A stretch of DNA of 64,000 bases from contig CAVPXS010000015.1 in assembly GCA_963709775.1 (NCBI GenBank), positions 1 to 64,000 on the forward strand. Reading direction: 5' to 3'. Source of the DNA: Salinimicrobium sp963709775 (GTDB lineage: Bacteria > Bacteroidota > Bacteroidia > Flavobacteriales > Flavobacteriaceae). The notes under the pieces were generated by a model. It was not told where the DNA came from. It saw only the letters and a program-made list of their open reading frames with translations, and searched no databases. Below are positions 51,068 to 60,127 of this stretch, piece after piece. The position numbers and the translations under genes were made by a program. Position 1 is the first letter of the stretch; every line of letters begins with the position of its first letter.

Positions 51068-53494
51068 TTATCTGAGCTCTGCTCCAAGTTGCTTTTCCAG
51101 GTTTTGCTGAAGTTTGTTCATGATCTTATCGATCTGCTTATCGGTCAGCGTTTTCTTTTCGTCAAGCAGAATAAAACTAACAGCGTAACTTTTCTTTCCT
51201 TCCGGAAGGTTAGCACCTTCATACACGTCAAAAAGATTTACATCTTTAAGTAAGACCTTTTCAGTCTTAAATGCGATATCATAAATTTCTTCAAACTTTA
51301 CTGAATTATCCAGGAGAAGAGCAAAATCTCTTCGTACTGCCTGAAATTTAGAAATCTCCTTAAATTTATTCTGCTGATTTTTTGAGGTCTCCACAACCTG
51401 ATCCCAGTTAAAATCGGCAAAAAGCACTTCCTGACTTATATCAAAATTCTTTAGGATCTTTTTCTTGATTACTCCGAACTCTACAAGCTTCGCATTGTTG
51501 AAGCTAAAAGAAATACCTTCCGAAAATATGTCATTTTTGACAGGAGATGTTTTCAGGTCTCTTATACCCAGTCTTTCCAGAATTGAAGTGATCACTCCTT
51601 TAAGGTAGAAAAATTCACTTTTTTGAACAGCATTCGTCCAGGTTTCGCGGTTTCGGTTTCCGGAGAGGAAAACAGAAAGATGTTTTTGCTCTTCCCGGCC
51701 ATTGCCATAGTTATGATAGGTTTTTCCGAATTCAAAGAACTTAAGATCGGCCCTTTTGCGGTTGAGATTGTAACTCACTGCTTCCAATCCTGAAAACAAC
51801 AGGGATTGCCTTAGCACAGAAAGATCCTGGCTAAGAGGGTTGAGCATTTTTACAGCGTGCTCCTCCTTTAACAGTTCACTTAATCCCAAATACGCCGGAC
51901 TTGTAAGAGAATTAGCCATGGTTTCAAAAAATCCCTGGCCAACCAGCTGCCCCGCAATTAGATTCTGAAGTTTGTAATCTTCAAATCTTGTGGAATTGGC
52001 AACAGATGCATTTATTTTATCGCCGAATTCTATGTTGTTGTATCCAAATACCCTTAGGATTTCCTCAATAACATCTGCTTCCCGCTTTACGTCTACTCTG
52101 TAAGATGGAATGGTAAGGCCCATTCCGGTTTCAGTAACATTGTTGACTCTAATTTCGAGGGAGGCCAAAATGGATTTAATGGTTTCCTTAGAGAGGTTTT
52201 GGCCCACGAGGGAATTGATCTTCTCAAAAGTGAGGAATACAGGGAAATCTTCTACTTTTTTGGGGTAGTAATCGTCGATATCACTCGAAACACTTCCTCC
52301 TGCCAATTCCTGGATCAACAGCACTGCCCGTTTAAGAGCATATTCGGTTATGTTTGGATCAATTCCTCTTTCATATCTAAAAGAGGCGTCTGTATTAAGG
52401 CCGTGACGTTTTGCTGTCTTGCGGACAGTAACAGGATTAAAATATGCGCTTTCAATAAAGAGGTTCGTAGTTCCCGAAGTTACTCCGCTACCAATTCCCC
52501 CAAACACCCCGGCGATCGCCAGAGGTTTTTCGGCGTCACAGATCATAAGATCCTCTTCATGCAGTTCTCTTTCCACCTCATCAAGGGTAGTGAATTTTGT
52601 GCCTGCCGGAAGGGTTTGAACAATGATCTCATTTCCGCTGATCCTGTCGGCATCAAACGCATGTAAGGGTTGCCCCAACTCATGCATTACATAATTGGTG
52701 ACATCTACAACATTGTTCTTTGGAGTGATGCCTATAGCTTTCAGGCGATTCTGAAGCCAACCCGGTGATTCCGAAATTTCCACTCCGGTTATTGTTACTC
52801 CGCAATATCGGGGAGCAAGTTCAGGTTTGGTGATCTTTACCGGAACTTTTCGGCTGCGGCTGTCTACATGAAAACTGCTTACCGATGGGGTGATCAATTC
52901 CTGTTGTTCCCCCTGTTGAATTAAACCTGCCTTAAGATCACGGGCTACTCCCCAGTGGCTCATAGCATCGGCCCTGTTTGGAGTTAAACCTATTTCAAAA
53001 ACATGATCGTCCTCTATCTCAAAAAGACTGGCCGCAGGAGTACCCGGTTCCAGGGCTGGATCCATAACCATAATACCTTCATGGCTTTGCCCCAGGCCAA
53101 GCTCATCTTCTGCACAGATCATCCCATGACTACTCTCACCCCTAATCTTACTCTTTTTGATCTCCCAGGGAGTGCCTTTCTCATCATATAAAGTTGTTCC
53201 AACCGTAGCAACCGGCACTTTTTGGCCTGCAGCTACATTGGGAGCACCGCAAACAATCTGAACCGGCTCGCCGTTACCCAGGTTTACCGTGGTAATCTTT
53301 AGTCGATCGGCGTTGGGATGTTGTTCGCAGGTAAGAACTTCACCTACCACTATCCCGCGGAGGCTGCCCTTTACACTTTGAAATTCATGAATACCTTCTA
53401 CTTCAAGACCCAAATCTGTGAGTAATTCCCCGGTTTCTTCGGGGGTGCGATTAACTTTTAGAAATTGCCTGAGCCAGTTATATGAAATCTTCAT
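51068..53494 (-). CDS. pheT: Phenylalanine-tRNA ligase beta subunit
   Basis: PheT is the large subunit of the alpha2-beta2 enzyme that charges tRNA-Phe. The 808 residues contain an N-terminal tRNA-binding OB domain (about 40-150; VVGEVLTCEQHPNADRLKI, VCGAPNVAAGQKVPVA). The B3/B4 editing domain has NVVDVTNYVMHELGQPLHAFD. The B5 domain, a catalytic-like core and the C-terminal ferredoxin-fold anticodon-binding domain (FKEISKFQAVRRDFALLLD, KSYAVSFILLDEKKTLTD) complete it. TATCTTTG on the minus strand at 53522-53515 is its -7 box, 20 nt before the ATG. pheS is not in the window. Confidence 0.97.
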   Translation of the reverse strand: MKISYNWLRQFLKVNRTPEETGELLTDLGLEVEGIHEFQSVKGSLRGIVVGEVLTCEQHPNADRLKITTVNLGNGEPVQIVCGAPNVAAGQKVPVATVGTTLYDEKGTPWEIKKSKIRGESSHGMICAEDELGLGQSHEGIMVMDPALEPGTPAASLFEIEDDHVFEIGLTPNRADAMSHWGVARDLKAGLIQQGEQQELITPSVSSFHVDSRSRKVPVKITKPELAPRYCGVTITGVEISESPGWLQNRLKAIGITPKNNVVDVTNYVMHELGQPLHAFDADRISGNEIIVQTLPAGTKFTTLDEVERELHEEDLMICDAEKPLAIAGVFGGIGSGVTSGTTNLFIESAYFNPVTVRKTAKRHGLNTDASFRYERGIDPNITEYALKRAVLLIQELAGGSVSSDIDDYYPKKVEDFPVFLTFEKINSLVGQNLSKETIKSILASLEIRVNNVTETGMGLTIPSYRVDVKREADVIEEILRVFGYNNIEFGDKINASVANSTRFEDYKLQNLIAGQLVGQGFFETMANSLTSPAYLGLSELLKEEHAVKMLNPLSQDLSVLRQSLLFSGLEAVSYNLNRKRADLKFFEFGKTYHNYGNGREEQKHLSVFLSGNRNRETWTNAVQKSEFFYLKGVITSILERLGIRDLKTSPVKNDIFSEGISFSFNNAKLVEFGVIKKKILKNFDISQEVLFADFNWDQVVETSKNQQNKFKEISKFQAVRRDFALLLDNSVKFEEIYDIAFKTEKVLLKDVNLFDVYEGANLPEGKKSYAVSFILLDEKKTLTDKQIDKIMNKLQQNLEKQLGAELR

Positions 53495-53514
53495 TGAATA
53501 AATTTTTCCAGCTG

Positions 53515-53522
53515 CAAAGATA
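53515..53522 (-). promoter_or_regulatory. -7 box TATCTTTG of pheT
   Basis: On the minus strand TATCTTTG matches TAnnTTTG and lies 20 nt before the pheT ATG. It follows the recG terminator, so pheT has its own promoter. Confidence 0.55.
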
Positions 53523-53544
53523 GCATTACGAATGATTTTGGCAT

Positions 53545-53578
53545 AAAAAAAGGAAGGGGTATTTGTTCCCCTTCCTTT
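53545..53578 (-). terminator. Terminator downstream of recG
   Basis: On the minus strand AAAGGAAGGGG and CCCCTTCCTTT form an 11-bp stem with an 8-nt loop and run into seven T. It separates recG transcription from pheT. Confidence 0.85.
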
Positions 53579-53749
53579 AAACTTTTAGCTTAAAACATCT
53601 TTATTTATTAATGTTCATATTAAAATCTGTTGCCCCGCGTCATTATTGTTTTGCTGAAGGATTATCCAGGTCCATTTCCCTATAAGATCAAACTTTTTAC
53701 AATCTGTTATAATTCCCGAAGCGGAGCGTTCATGACTTTTTCCCAAACA

Positions 53750-54673
53750 TCAACTTATATAGTTCCATATATTCTTCTCCTTCACGAGCTGGGAGTAAGT
53801 ATATTTCACCACTTTGTTTTTTTCAAGTTCGAGCTTAGGGTCTTCTTTAAGAAGTTGTAAGGCGTAGTGGCGGGCAGATTTCAATATATCGTTGTCCTTA
53901 ACAATATCTGCGATCTTTAAATTGAGCACGCCGCTTTGTTGGGTACCCATAAGATCTCCGGGGCCACGGAGTTTCAGGTCTACTTCTGCAATTTCAAAAC
54001 CATCGGCAGTACGAACCATGGTTTCCAGGCGGGTCTTACTGTCATTGGATAATTTATGACCGGTCATAAGAATACAGAAACTTTGTTCGGCACCCCGACC
54101 AACGCGGCCACGCAACTGGTGCAGTTGGGAGAGTCCAAACCGCTCTGCACTTTCAATGATCATCACACTGGCATTGGGAACATTTACACCTACTTCAATT
54201 ACTGTAGTGGCCACCATGATCTGGGTTTCCCCCTTTACAAAACGATCCATCTCGTAATCTTTATCGGCAGGTTTCATTTGTCCGTGCAGGATCGAGATCT
54301 GGAATTCGGGCATTGAGAATTCCCTGGCAATACTTTCGTATCCGTCCATAAGATCCTTATAATCCATGGTTTCCGATTCCTGAATAAGTGGATAAACTAT
54401 ATAGATCTGCCGGCCTTTTCTTATTTCATCCCGAATAAAAGCAAAAACTTTCAACCTGTTGCTGTCATACCTGTGGACCGTTTTGATCTCTTTCCTGCCG
54501 GGCGGCAATTCATCAATAACCGAAATGTCAAGGTCACCGTAGAGACTCATCGCGAGCGTTCGGGGGATTGGCGTGGCGGTCATTACCAGCACATGAGGTG
54601 GCAAATGATTCTTTTTCCACAACCTCGGCTCTTTGGGCCACTCCAAACCTGTGCTGCTCATCAATGATCGCAA
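53750..54673 (-). CDS. recG: ATP-dependent DNA helicase RecG, C-terminal part (frameshifted gene)
   Basis: This frame encodes the second half of RecG: helicase motif III in VLVMTATPIPRTLAMSLYGD, then IDELPPGRKEI, YPLIQESE, ILHGQMKPADKDYEM, motif V VATTVIEVGVNVPNA, motif VI QLHQLRGRVGRG, and the wedge-associated RGPGDLMGTQQSG. The nominal ATG at 54673 is only the first in frame. The true junction is near 54623, where one extra C on the plus strand breaks the frame; without it, the protein reads QRAELWKKNHLPPHVLVM. Confidence 0.88.
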   Translation of the reverse strand: MRSLMSSTGLEWPKEPRLWKKNHLPPHVLVMTATPIPRTLAMSLYGDLDISVIDELPPGRKEIKTVHRYDSNRLKVFAFIRDEIRKGRQIYIVYPLIQESETMDYKDLMDGYESIAREFSMPEFQISILHGQMKPADKDYEMDRFVKGETQIMVATTVIEVGVNVPNASVMIIESAERFGLSQLHQLRGRVGRGAEQSFCILMTGHKLSNDSKTRLETMVRTADGFEIAEVDLKLRGPGDLMGTQQSGVLNLKIADIVKDNDILKSARHYALQLLKEDPKLELEKNKVVKYTYSQLVKEKNIWNYIS

Positions 54674-55856
54674 GACCCAGGTTATGGAATTTTACTTTTT
54701 CTTCCAGCAGGGCGTGGGTGCCTATTAATAAATGAAGCTCGCCGCTTTCAAGAGCTTCATGAATTTCCCTTCTTTCTGAAGTCTTTGTAGAGCCCGTGAG
54801 CAACCTTACCTTGATCCCAAGATCGGTAACAAGATCGGAGATCCCATTGAAATGCTGGATCGCAAGAATTTCTGTTGGAGCCATTAAACAAGCCTGGAAT
54901 CCGTTATCCAGGGCAAGCAAAACACTCATCAAGGCCACAATAGTTTTTCCCGATCCCACATCTCCCTGCAGCAACCGGTTCATTTGAGCTCCGCTCCCAA
55001 GATCCTGGCGTATTTCTTTAATTACTCTTTTTTGGGCATTGGTTAGTTCGAAAGGAAGATGCTTTTCGTAAAATTCGGTGAAGTGGGAACCCACCTCCTC
55101 AAATGGAAAACCTTTGATCTTTTGCTTCCTGATCATATTCTTGATCAACAGCTGCAACTGGATATAAAAGAGCTCCTCGAACTTAAGGCGAAACTGGGCT
55201 TTTGCCAACAACTCCTGGCTCCTGGGGAAATGTGCATTAAAAAGCGCCTCGGCCTTTGGAAGCAGGTGTAGTTCTTCCATTAAATTTTCCGGAAGGGGAT
55301 CAACGAATTTATTGCCACTTTCCAGGAAAAGTTGCTGCACGCACCTGCTAATTACCCTATTGGTAACTCCAGATTTTCCGAGCCTTTCTGTAGAAGGGTA
55401 AACAGGTTGCATGGCAGTGCGCAGATTTTTTTTATAATCTTCCACCAGCTCCATTTCGGGGTGTGGCATGCTAAAAAGGCCATTAAACCAGGAAGTTTTT
55501 CCGAAGATAACATAAGGGGTATTGAGCTTAAGGTTCTCGCGGATCCATTTTTGTCCCCGAAACCATACGAGCTCCATCTTTCCGGTATCATCCACAAAAT
55601 CGGCAACAAGTCGTTTTCCTTTTTTTTGCTCAACCGTTCGAAGGTGAACAATTTTTCCTACGATTTGAACTTCCGATGTATTTTTTTCCAGCTGTGCGAT
55701 CTTATAAAAGCGGGTTTTATCGAGATAGCGGTTGGGAAAAAAGTTTAGAAGATCGCCATAAGTGTGAACCCCAATCTCCTTCCGCAGGATCTCTGCCCGG
55801 TTGGGACCAATACCTTTAAGGTAATCAATGGGAGTTTGCAGCAGGCTTGGATTCAT
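54534..55856 (-). CDS. recG: ATP-dependent DNA helicase RecG, N-terminal part (frameshifted gene)
   Basis: RecG remodels stalled replication forks and Holliday junctions. This frame starts at the ATG at 55856 (MNPSLLQTPIDYLKGIGPNR) and holds the wedge OB domain, then helicase motif I LLQGDVGSGKTIVALM, motif Ia MAPTEILAIQHF, TGSTKTSERREI, GTHALLEE and motif II IIDEQHRFGVAQRA. It then runs out of frame to a stop near 54534. The frame upstream of 55856 (to 55904) does not match RecG. Joined with the other half it gives a normal RecG of about 700 residues. Confidence 0.88.
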   Translation of the reverse strand: MNPSLLQTPIDYLKGIGPNRAEILRKEIGVHTYGDLLNFFPNRYLDKTRFYKIAQLEKNTSEVQIVGKIVHLRTVEQKKGKRLVADFVDDTGKMELVWFRGQKWIRENLKLNTPYVIFGKTSWFNGLFSMPHPEMELVEDYKKNLRTAMQPVYPSTERLGKSGVTNRVISRCVQQLFLESGNKFVDPLPENLMEELHLLPKAEALFNAHFPRSQELLAKAQFRLKFEELFYIQLQLLIKNMIRKQKIKGFPFEEVGSHFTEFYEKHLPFELTNAQKRVIKEIRQDLGSGAQMNRLLQGDVGSGKTIVALMSVLLALDNGFQACLMAPTEILAIQHFNGISDLVTDLGIKVRLLTGSTKTSERREIHEALESGELHLLIGTHALLEEKVKFHNLGLAIIDEQHRFGVAQRAEVVEKESFATSCAGNDRHANPPNARDESLR

Positions 55857-55919
55857 GGAAACGAAGATAAAAAAAAGCCTTTTAGGAAGGTAAGTTTTTC
55901 CCAATTTGAACAGGTAGCG

Positions 55920-55927
55920 TATATTTG
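55920..55927 (+). promoter_or_regulatory. -7 box TATATTTG, 4 nt before the M1 peptidase start
   Basis: TATATTTG is an exact TAnnTTTG match and ends 4 nt before the ATG at 55932, predicting a leaderless mRNA. Confidence 0.55.
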
Positions 55928-55931
55928 AGTA

Positions 55932-57965
55932 ATGAAAAGTTCCATCTTCCTGATCCTGGCTGCCCTTTTAAGCGCTGAAACCTATGCCCAGCAGACTCCC
56001 GCTATTGATTTTACACGACTTGAGGCCGAAGTTGCCATTAACCCTTCAAAAAAGGCAGTTTCGGGAACAATTATTTACGAATTTGACATTTTTGAGCAGG
56101 TAGATTCCATTTTTATTGATGCCCAAAAAATGGATTTTTCTGAAGTTCTTCTGAATGGCAAACCTGTTCCCTTCGGAAGTGATCAAAACAAATTCTGGAT
56201 CACCGGAAACTTCTCACCGGCACAAGATCAACAACTTCAACTGAAGTATTCGGCTAAACCTGCTCAAACCATGTATTTTATTCCGAAGAAGCCGGAAGGA
56301 GCAGGGCAGCAGGATTACCAAATGTGGACGCAGGGGCAGGGGAAATACACTTCCCATTGGTTACCCAGTTTTGATGACCCTACCGAAAAGCTTGAGTTCG
56401 ATCTATCCTTTATTTACCCTTCAGAAAAAATATTGATCTCCAATGGCGAATTACTGAAAACTCAAAAGCTAAACGATTCTCTCACCCGCTGGGAATATGA
56501 TATGGAGCATCCCATGAGTAGCTATCTGGTTGCGGTGGCAGCAGGGGATTATGACGTTCTTACTGAGTCAGAAAATGGAATTCCGCTGCATTTTTATTAT
56601 CCAAAAGGTATGGAAAACCTTGTGGAGCCCACTTATCGCCACAGTGCATTTATGATGGACTTTTTTGAAAAGGAAACCGGAGTTTCATATCCCTGGCAAA
56701 ACTATAAACAGGTTCCTGTTAGGGACTTTTTATATTCCGGAATGGAAAATACCGGCACCACGATCTTTTCAGATATTTTCCTGGTGGATTCCATTGGCTA
56801 CATCGATCAAAATTATATTAATGTAAATGCTCATGAGTTGGCTCACCAATGGTTTGGAAACTATGTGACGGCCGGGTCCCGTGAAGACCATTGGCTGCAG
56901 GAAGGTTTTGCTACTTATTATGCTTTACTTGCCGAAAAAGAAATTTTTGGAGAGGAGTACTACTACCGAAAGCTTTTCAAAACAGCCGAAGAGCTTAAAA
57001 AATTAAGTGACCAGGGAAAAGGAGAGGCTGTAGTTTCTCAAAATGCCAGTTCCCTTACTTATTATCAAAAGGGAGCCTGGGCTTTGCATATTTTAAACGA
57101 GAAGATTGGCAAGGCTGCTTTTGACAAGGGTGTGAAGAGCTATTTGGAAAAGTATAAATATTCAACCGCCACAACCCGGGATCTCATAAACGAAATGGAG
57201 GCTGCCAGCGGACAAGACCTTTCAGGTTTTGTGAAGGACTGGTTAAAACAATCGGCTTTTCAGGGAACTGAGGCATTGGAATCTCTCAAAAAATCTCCAT
57301 TCATTCAGAAATATTTGGAACTGGCTGCGGCCAAACCTCTGCCCATTTCAGAAAAAAGGCAATTGCTTCGTACAGCCCTTAGCTTTCCGGTAAATGATTA
57401 CCTGGGGCAGGAAGCCGTATTGCAACTTGGGCTTGAAGATCCCGTTGAAGTTGCTGATCTCTACAAAAAGGCATTTTCAAGCGGAAATCTTTTCACCCGA
57501 CAGGCTATTGCTTTCTCGCTACAAGAGGTGCCACAACAGTTAAAAACTGAATATGAGTCCCTGCTAAATGACGATTCTTACCTCACGCAGGAGATGGCGC
57601 TTTATAATCTGTGGATGTCTTTCCCTGTTGACAGGGAGCGCTACCTCCGAAAAATGGAAGGAACAGAGGGATTTCTTGACAAAAACCTCCGTACTCTTTG
57701 GCTGGCTCTAAGCCTGGCAACCGCCGGATTTGAAATGGAATCAAAAGGGGAATACATTCAAGAACTCAGAAGTTATACCGCACCACACAGAAGGTTTCAG
57801 GTGCGGCAAAAGGCTTTTGAATACCTGTACCAGTTAAATGCTTTTGATGAGGAAAGTTTGAATAACCTAACCGATGCTGCAAAACATCCCAATTACCGCT
57901 TCAGGGAATTCGCGAAGCAGCTGCTCAAAACCTTAAAGGAGACAGAGGTGAGGGGAAGTAATTAG
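55932..57965 (+). CDS. M1 family zinc metallopeptidase
   Basis: A 677-residue exported aminopeptidase of the M1 family. It has a signal peptide (FLILAALLSAETYAQ), an N-terminal beta saddle, the substrate-binding GMEN motif in YSGMENTGTTIF, and the zinc site H301-E-x2-H305 in NAHELAHQWFGN with third ligand E324 in WLQEGFATYYA. A catalytic tyrosine is expected in NASSLTYYQKGAWALH. A HEAT-like helical tail ends the protein. It would trim peptides in the periplasm or outside the cell. It begins 28 bp from the divergent recG frame. Confidence 0.95.
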   Translation: MKSSIFLILAALLSAETYAQQTPAIDFTRLEAEVAINPSKKAVSGTIIYEFDIFEQVDSIFIDAQKMDFSEVLLNGKPVPFGSDQNKFWITGNFSPAQDQQLQLKYSAKPAQTMYFIPKKPEGAGQQDYQMWTQGQGKYTSHWLPSFDDPTEKLEFDLSFIYPSEKILISNGELLKTQKLNDSLTRWEYDMEHPMSSYLVAVAAGDYDVLTESENGIPLHFYYPKGMENLVEPTYRHSAFMMDFFEKETGVSYPWQNYKQVPVRDFLYSGMENTGTTIFSDIFLVDSIGYIDQNYINVNAHELAHQWFGNYVTAGSREDHWLQEGFATYYALLAEKEIFGEEYYYRKLFKTAEELKKLSDQGKGEAVVSQNASSLTYYQKGAWALHILNEKIGKAAFDKGVKSYLEKYKYSTATTRDLINEMEAASGQDLSGFVKDWLKQSAFQGTEALESLKKSPFIQKYLELAAAKPLPISEKRQLLRTALSFPVNDYLGQEAVLQLGLEDPVEVADLYKKAFSSGNLFTRQAIAFSLQEVPQQLKTEYESLLNDDSYLTQEMALYNLWMSFPVDRERYLRKMEGTEGFLDKNLRTLWLALSLATAGFEMESKGEYIQELRSYTAPHRRFQVRQKAFEYLYQLNAFDEESLNNLTDAAKHPNYRFREFAKQLLKTLKETEVRGSN

Positions 57966-58028
57966 ATTCCCGGCTCGCTACTTCCGGTTCCAGAAGCGAG
58001 GAGATCCCGACTTATTTTGACCTGTAAT

Positions 58029-58616
58029 TTAATTCTTTGGCGGTGTGACCATTATGTGAGCACGGTGTGTACCGGGATCCATGATCCAGGGCATTCCCGG
58101 GGCGAAAGGTTTTTCGGGAAGACCGGTAGATTCCGCAGTGGCGTAAGGAATGTAGATCACATATCTAAAATGTCCATCGGTAAGTTCTCCGGTTTCAGAA
58201 TTATAGTTTTCTTCACTTCCGGTTAAAATTGTGGTCATTCCGGGAGAATCGGTTAGAGTAAGAGTGCCGGCTTCAGCTTCATTTTTTCGGGCAACACGTT
58301 TTTCCATTTCACCTTTTCCTTCAGCAGAAAGTTCACGGCCACGGGCCATAAAAGGTTCGAGCTTTTTTGAATAACAGGAGACATTAATGCCTTCTTTCCC
58401 GGGATCATCGGCCAGACATACCAGGTGATTTGTGCCCTCACGTAAAACGACCATTTCTCCTTTATCATTATATCCATAAACCATAACGCCAGATCGCAGT
58501 TCCTCGGGTGCGGCAAGCGTGGCAGTTTTGATCTGGACCTCGGCAGGCAGGATTTTAGTCTGTGCATTAATAAGAGTTGGAAAGAGGAGCAAAAGAAGTA
58601 CCTGGAAAGTTTTCAT
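58029..58616 (-). CDS. Secreted protein of unknown function
   Basis: A 195-residue protein with a signal peptide (FQVLLLLLFPTLINAQ). The mature part contains EELRSGVMVYGYNDKGEMVVLREGTN-like strands, NHLVCLADDPGKEGINVSCY with two cysteines, a charged middle helix, and a C-terminal AEKPFAPGMPWIMDPGTHRAHIM-like segment (here PEKPFAPGMPWIMDPGTH). No known domain was recognised. It seems conserved in style rather than random, and is flanked by non-coding gaps on both sides. Confidence 0.75.
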   Translation of the reverse strand: MKTFQVLLLLLFPTLINAQTKILPAEVQIKTATLAAPEELRSGVMVYGYNDKGEMVVLREGTNHLVCLADDPGKEGINVSCYSKKLEPFMARGRELSAEGKGEMEKRVARKNEAEAGTLTLTDSPGMTTILTGSEENYNSETGELTDGHFRYVIYIPYATAESTGLPEKPFAPGMPWIMDPGTHRAHIMVTPPKN

Positions 58617-58742
58617 ACAAAATAGTTTAATAGCTGAAGTCTAAAGATATGAAAAATGCTTTTATACCAATATTTTAATCCCCTGGAGAAAAAATGAGAT
58701 TTTCAGGGAAGGAATTTTCCCAAATACTTGAGTAAAACCTAA

Positions 58743-58901
58743 TTATTCAAAAAACTTCAGAGAATCTCCCGAACCAGTTTTAAGATCTTTAATTTCCTGA
58801 ATATTTCTTTTAATCCTACGGTTCTGCCTTCTGTTATTTACCAAAAGAATGATAAGGAGTAGTGAGGCAATTCCTGCAATACCGGTGAGAAAATATTCCA
58901 T
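58743..58901 (-). CDS. Small single-helix membrane protein (52 residues)
   Basis: From the ATG at 58901 a short frame encodes MEYFLTGIAGIASLLLIILL, a single membrane helix, then a basic stretch NNRRQNRRIKRN, an acidic/neutral tail and a TAA at 58743. The positive-inside pattern and amphipathic tail (IQEIKDLKTGSG) look like a real small protein, though no family is recognised. It lies between the unknown secreted protein and the hemerythrin/PAS gene on the same strand. Confidence 0.5.
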   Translation of the reverse strand: MEYFLTGIAGIASLLLIILLVNNRRQNRRIKRNIQEIKDLKTGSGDSLKFFE

Positions 58902-58986
58902 CTTTTTAGATTTAACAGGGTAAAGCTAAATTAAAAAGAAAGACCTTCTTTGAGGAAAACCGTAAAACAGTGTTTTTTCAGGTAAA

Positions 58987-59958
58987 TTAATTCCAGTCCA
59001 GCAGTCTCTGTTCCCCCTCGATCTTTTTAATCTCGGTGATGTCCTGAGACATTTCAATGACCCCGCGGTAGTTTTTTTGATCATCCCGCACCGCAAAATA
59101 TCTTATATAGATAAGCCTGTCCTTAAAATTGATCCAGAAAGAAGCTTCATTTTTTGTCCCTTTTCTAAATTCTTCCAGAATTTTTAGCACTGTACCCACA
59201 CTTTTGGGAGGATGACAAAATTTTACTTCTCTCCCAATAATCCCGGCACTCCTGGGGAATACCCTTTCTTCTCCGCGATTATAAAAAATTACCTTATCGT
59301 TTTCATCAACATAAGTAATGTCAAGAGGCATAGTTCTTAGGAGCAGGTTGACCTGGTCCACAGTCATATAACCCTCGTCATAATGTGCTGCATTTGAGGT
59401 ATCAAAAGTTAACTCCCGCTTAGTGTGATCCTGGGAAGGGTGAACATATTCCTCCTTATTTTCGGGGAATGATGCAGGTTCTGTTTTCAACATCCACCCA
59501 ATTTCTTCCTCACCTTTTCGAACCTGCTTCCAGTCCTCTTCGGTAAGTAACTCCAGGGCATTAGGAAAAAGTACGCTATCTTCTACCAGCAGTAATCTGA
59601 AAATGCTGCTCACCAGATACTGTGCATCCTGTGTAGCTTCTGAAAAATTGCGGTTTTCCACCTTTTTTCTAAGGATCCTGAACTGCTCCCGAATGGTATC
59701 GTGAAAAGACCACATGTTCTTGGAAGGCCCTGTCCAGCCTTTTTGTTCCAGTACCGGAAATAGCTGATTTTCCTTACGCTCGAACCTTCGCTCAATCTGT
59801 TGTAGCTGATTGAAGATGTTGTAGAATTTCTGATTTTCAGTTTCGGGATTAGTTTCCAGCAGTTCCTTTCCCAACGTTTGGATCAACTCTTTTTCTTCGG
59901 AATATATATTGACGGGATGTCCCTTTGGTAATGCTGAAGTATCAATGGTTTCGGTCAT
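58987..59958 (-). CDS. Hemerythrin-like (DUF438) and PAS domain protein
   Basis: A 323-residue cytoplasmic protein. Residues about 15-160 form a hemerythrin-like helical bundle of the DUF438 group (FERKENQLFPVLEQKGW, SKNMWSFHDTIREQFRIL). Several usual iron-ligand histidines seem replaced, so iron binding is uncertain. Residues about 205-315 form a PAS domain (LPLDITYVDENDKVIFYN-like strand, here MPLDITYVDENDKVIF, then VKFCHPPKSVGTVLKIL and a closing RGVIEMSQDITEIK). Such proteins are thought to sense O2, NO or haem. A CRP/FNR-like palindrome lies about 53 bp before the ATG. Confidence 0.85.
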   Translation of the reverse strand: MTETIDTSALPKGHPVNIYSEEKELIQTLGKELLETNPETENQKFYNIFNQLQQIERRFERKENQLFPVLEQKGWTGPSKNMWSFHDTIREQFRILRKKVENRNFSEATQDAQYLVSSIFRLLLVEDSVLFPNALELLTEEDWKQVRKGEEEIGWMLKTEPASFPENKEEYVHPSQDHTKRELTFDTSNAAHYDEGYMTVDQVNLLLRTMPLDITYVDENDKVIFYNRGEERVFPRSAGIIGREVKFCHPPKSVGTVLKILEEFRKGTKNEASFWINFKDRLIYIRYFAVRDDQKNYRGVIEMSQDITEIKKIEGEQRLLDWN

Positions 59959-60003
59959 GATTCAAAATTTTCAGCAAATAAAGCGGATAGTTTTGTCCTA
60001 AAT

Positions 60004-60019
60004 TATGACCCAGGTCACA
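60004..60019 (-). promoter_or_regulatory. CRP/FNR-like operator upstream of the hemerythrin/PAS gene
   Basis: On the minus strand TGTGACCTGGGTCATA is a near-perfect palindrome (TGTGAC-N4-GTCAtA), centred about 53 bp before the ATG. The plus-strand core TGACCCAGGTCA is identical to that at 61104-61119. It resembles the TGTGA-N6-TCACA sites of CRP/FNR-family regulators. Confidence 0.55.
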
Positions 60020-60097
60020 TCAGGATGAAAGAGGACATTTTCTCCTTGATCCTTTCAGGTTTCCAGGTGTATTTCCTGAAACTTTTGGTAATAAAAA

Positions 60098-60127
60098 GAG
60101 GTGCCAAAAATGCTATTTTTGACACCT
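60098..60127 (-). terminator. Terminator overlapping the end of the glutathione peroxidase gene
   Basis: GAGGTGCCAAAAAT and ATTTTTGACACCTC form a 14-bp stem with one mismatch. On the minus strand the stem is followed by TTTTTA. The stop codon of the peroxidase gene (60113-60115) lies inside the hairpin loop. Confidence 0.8.
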
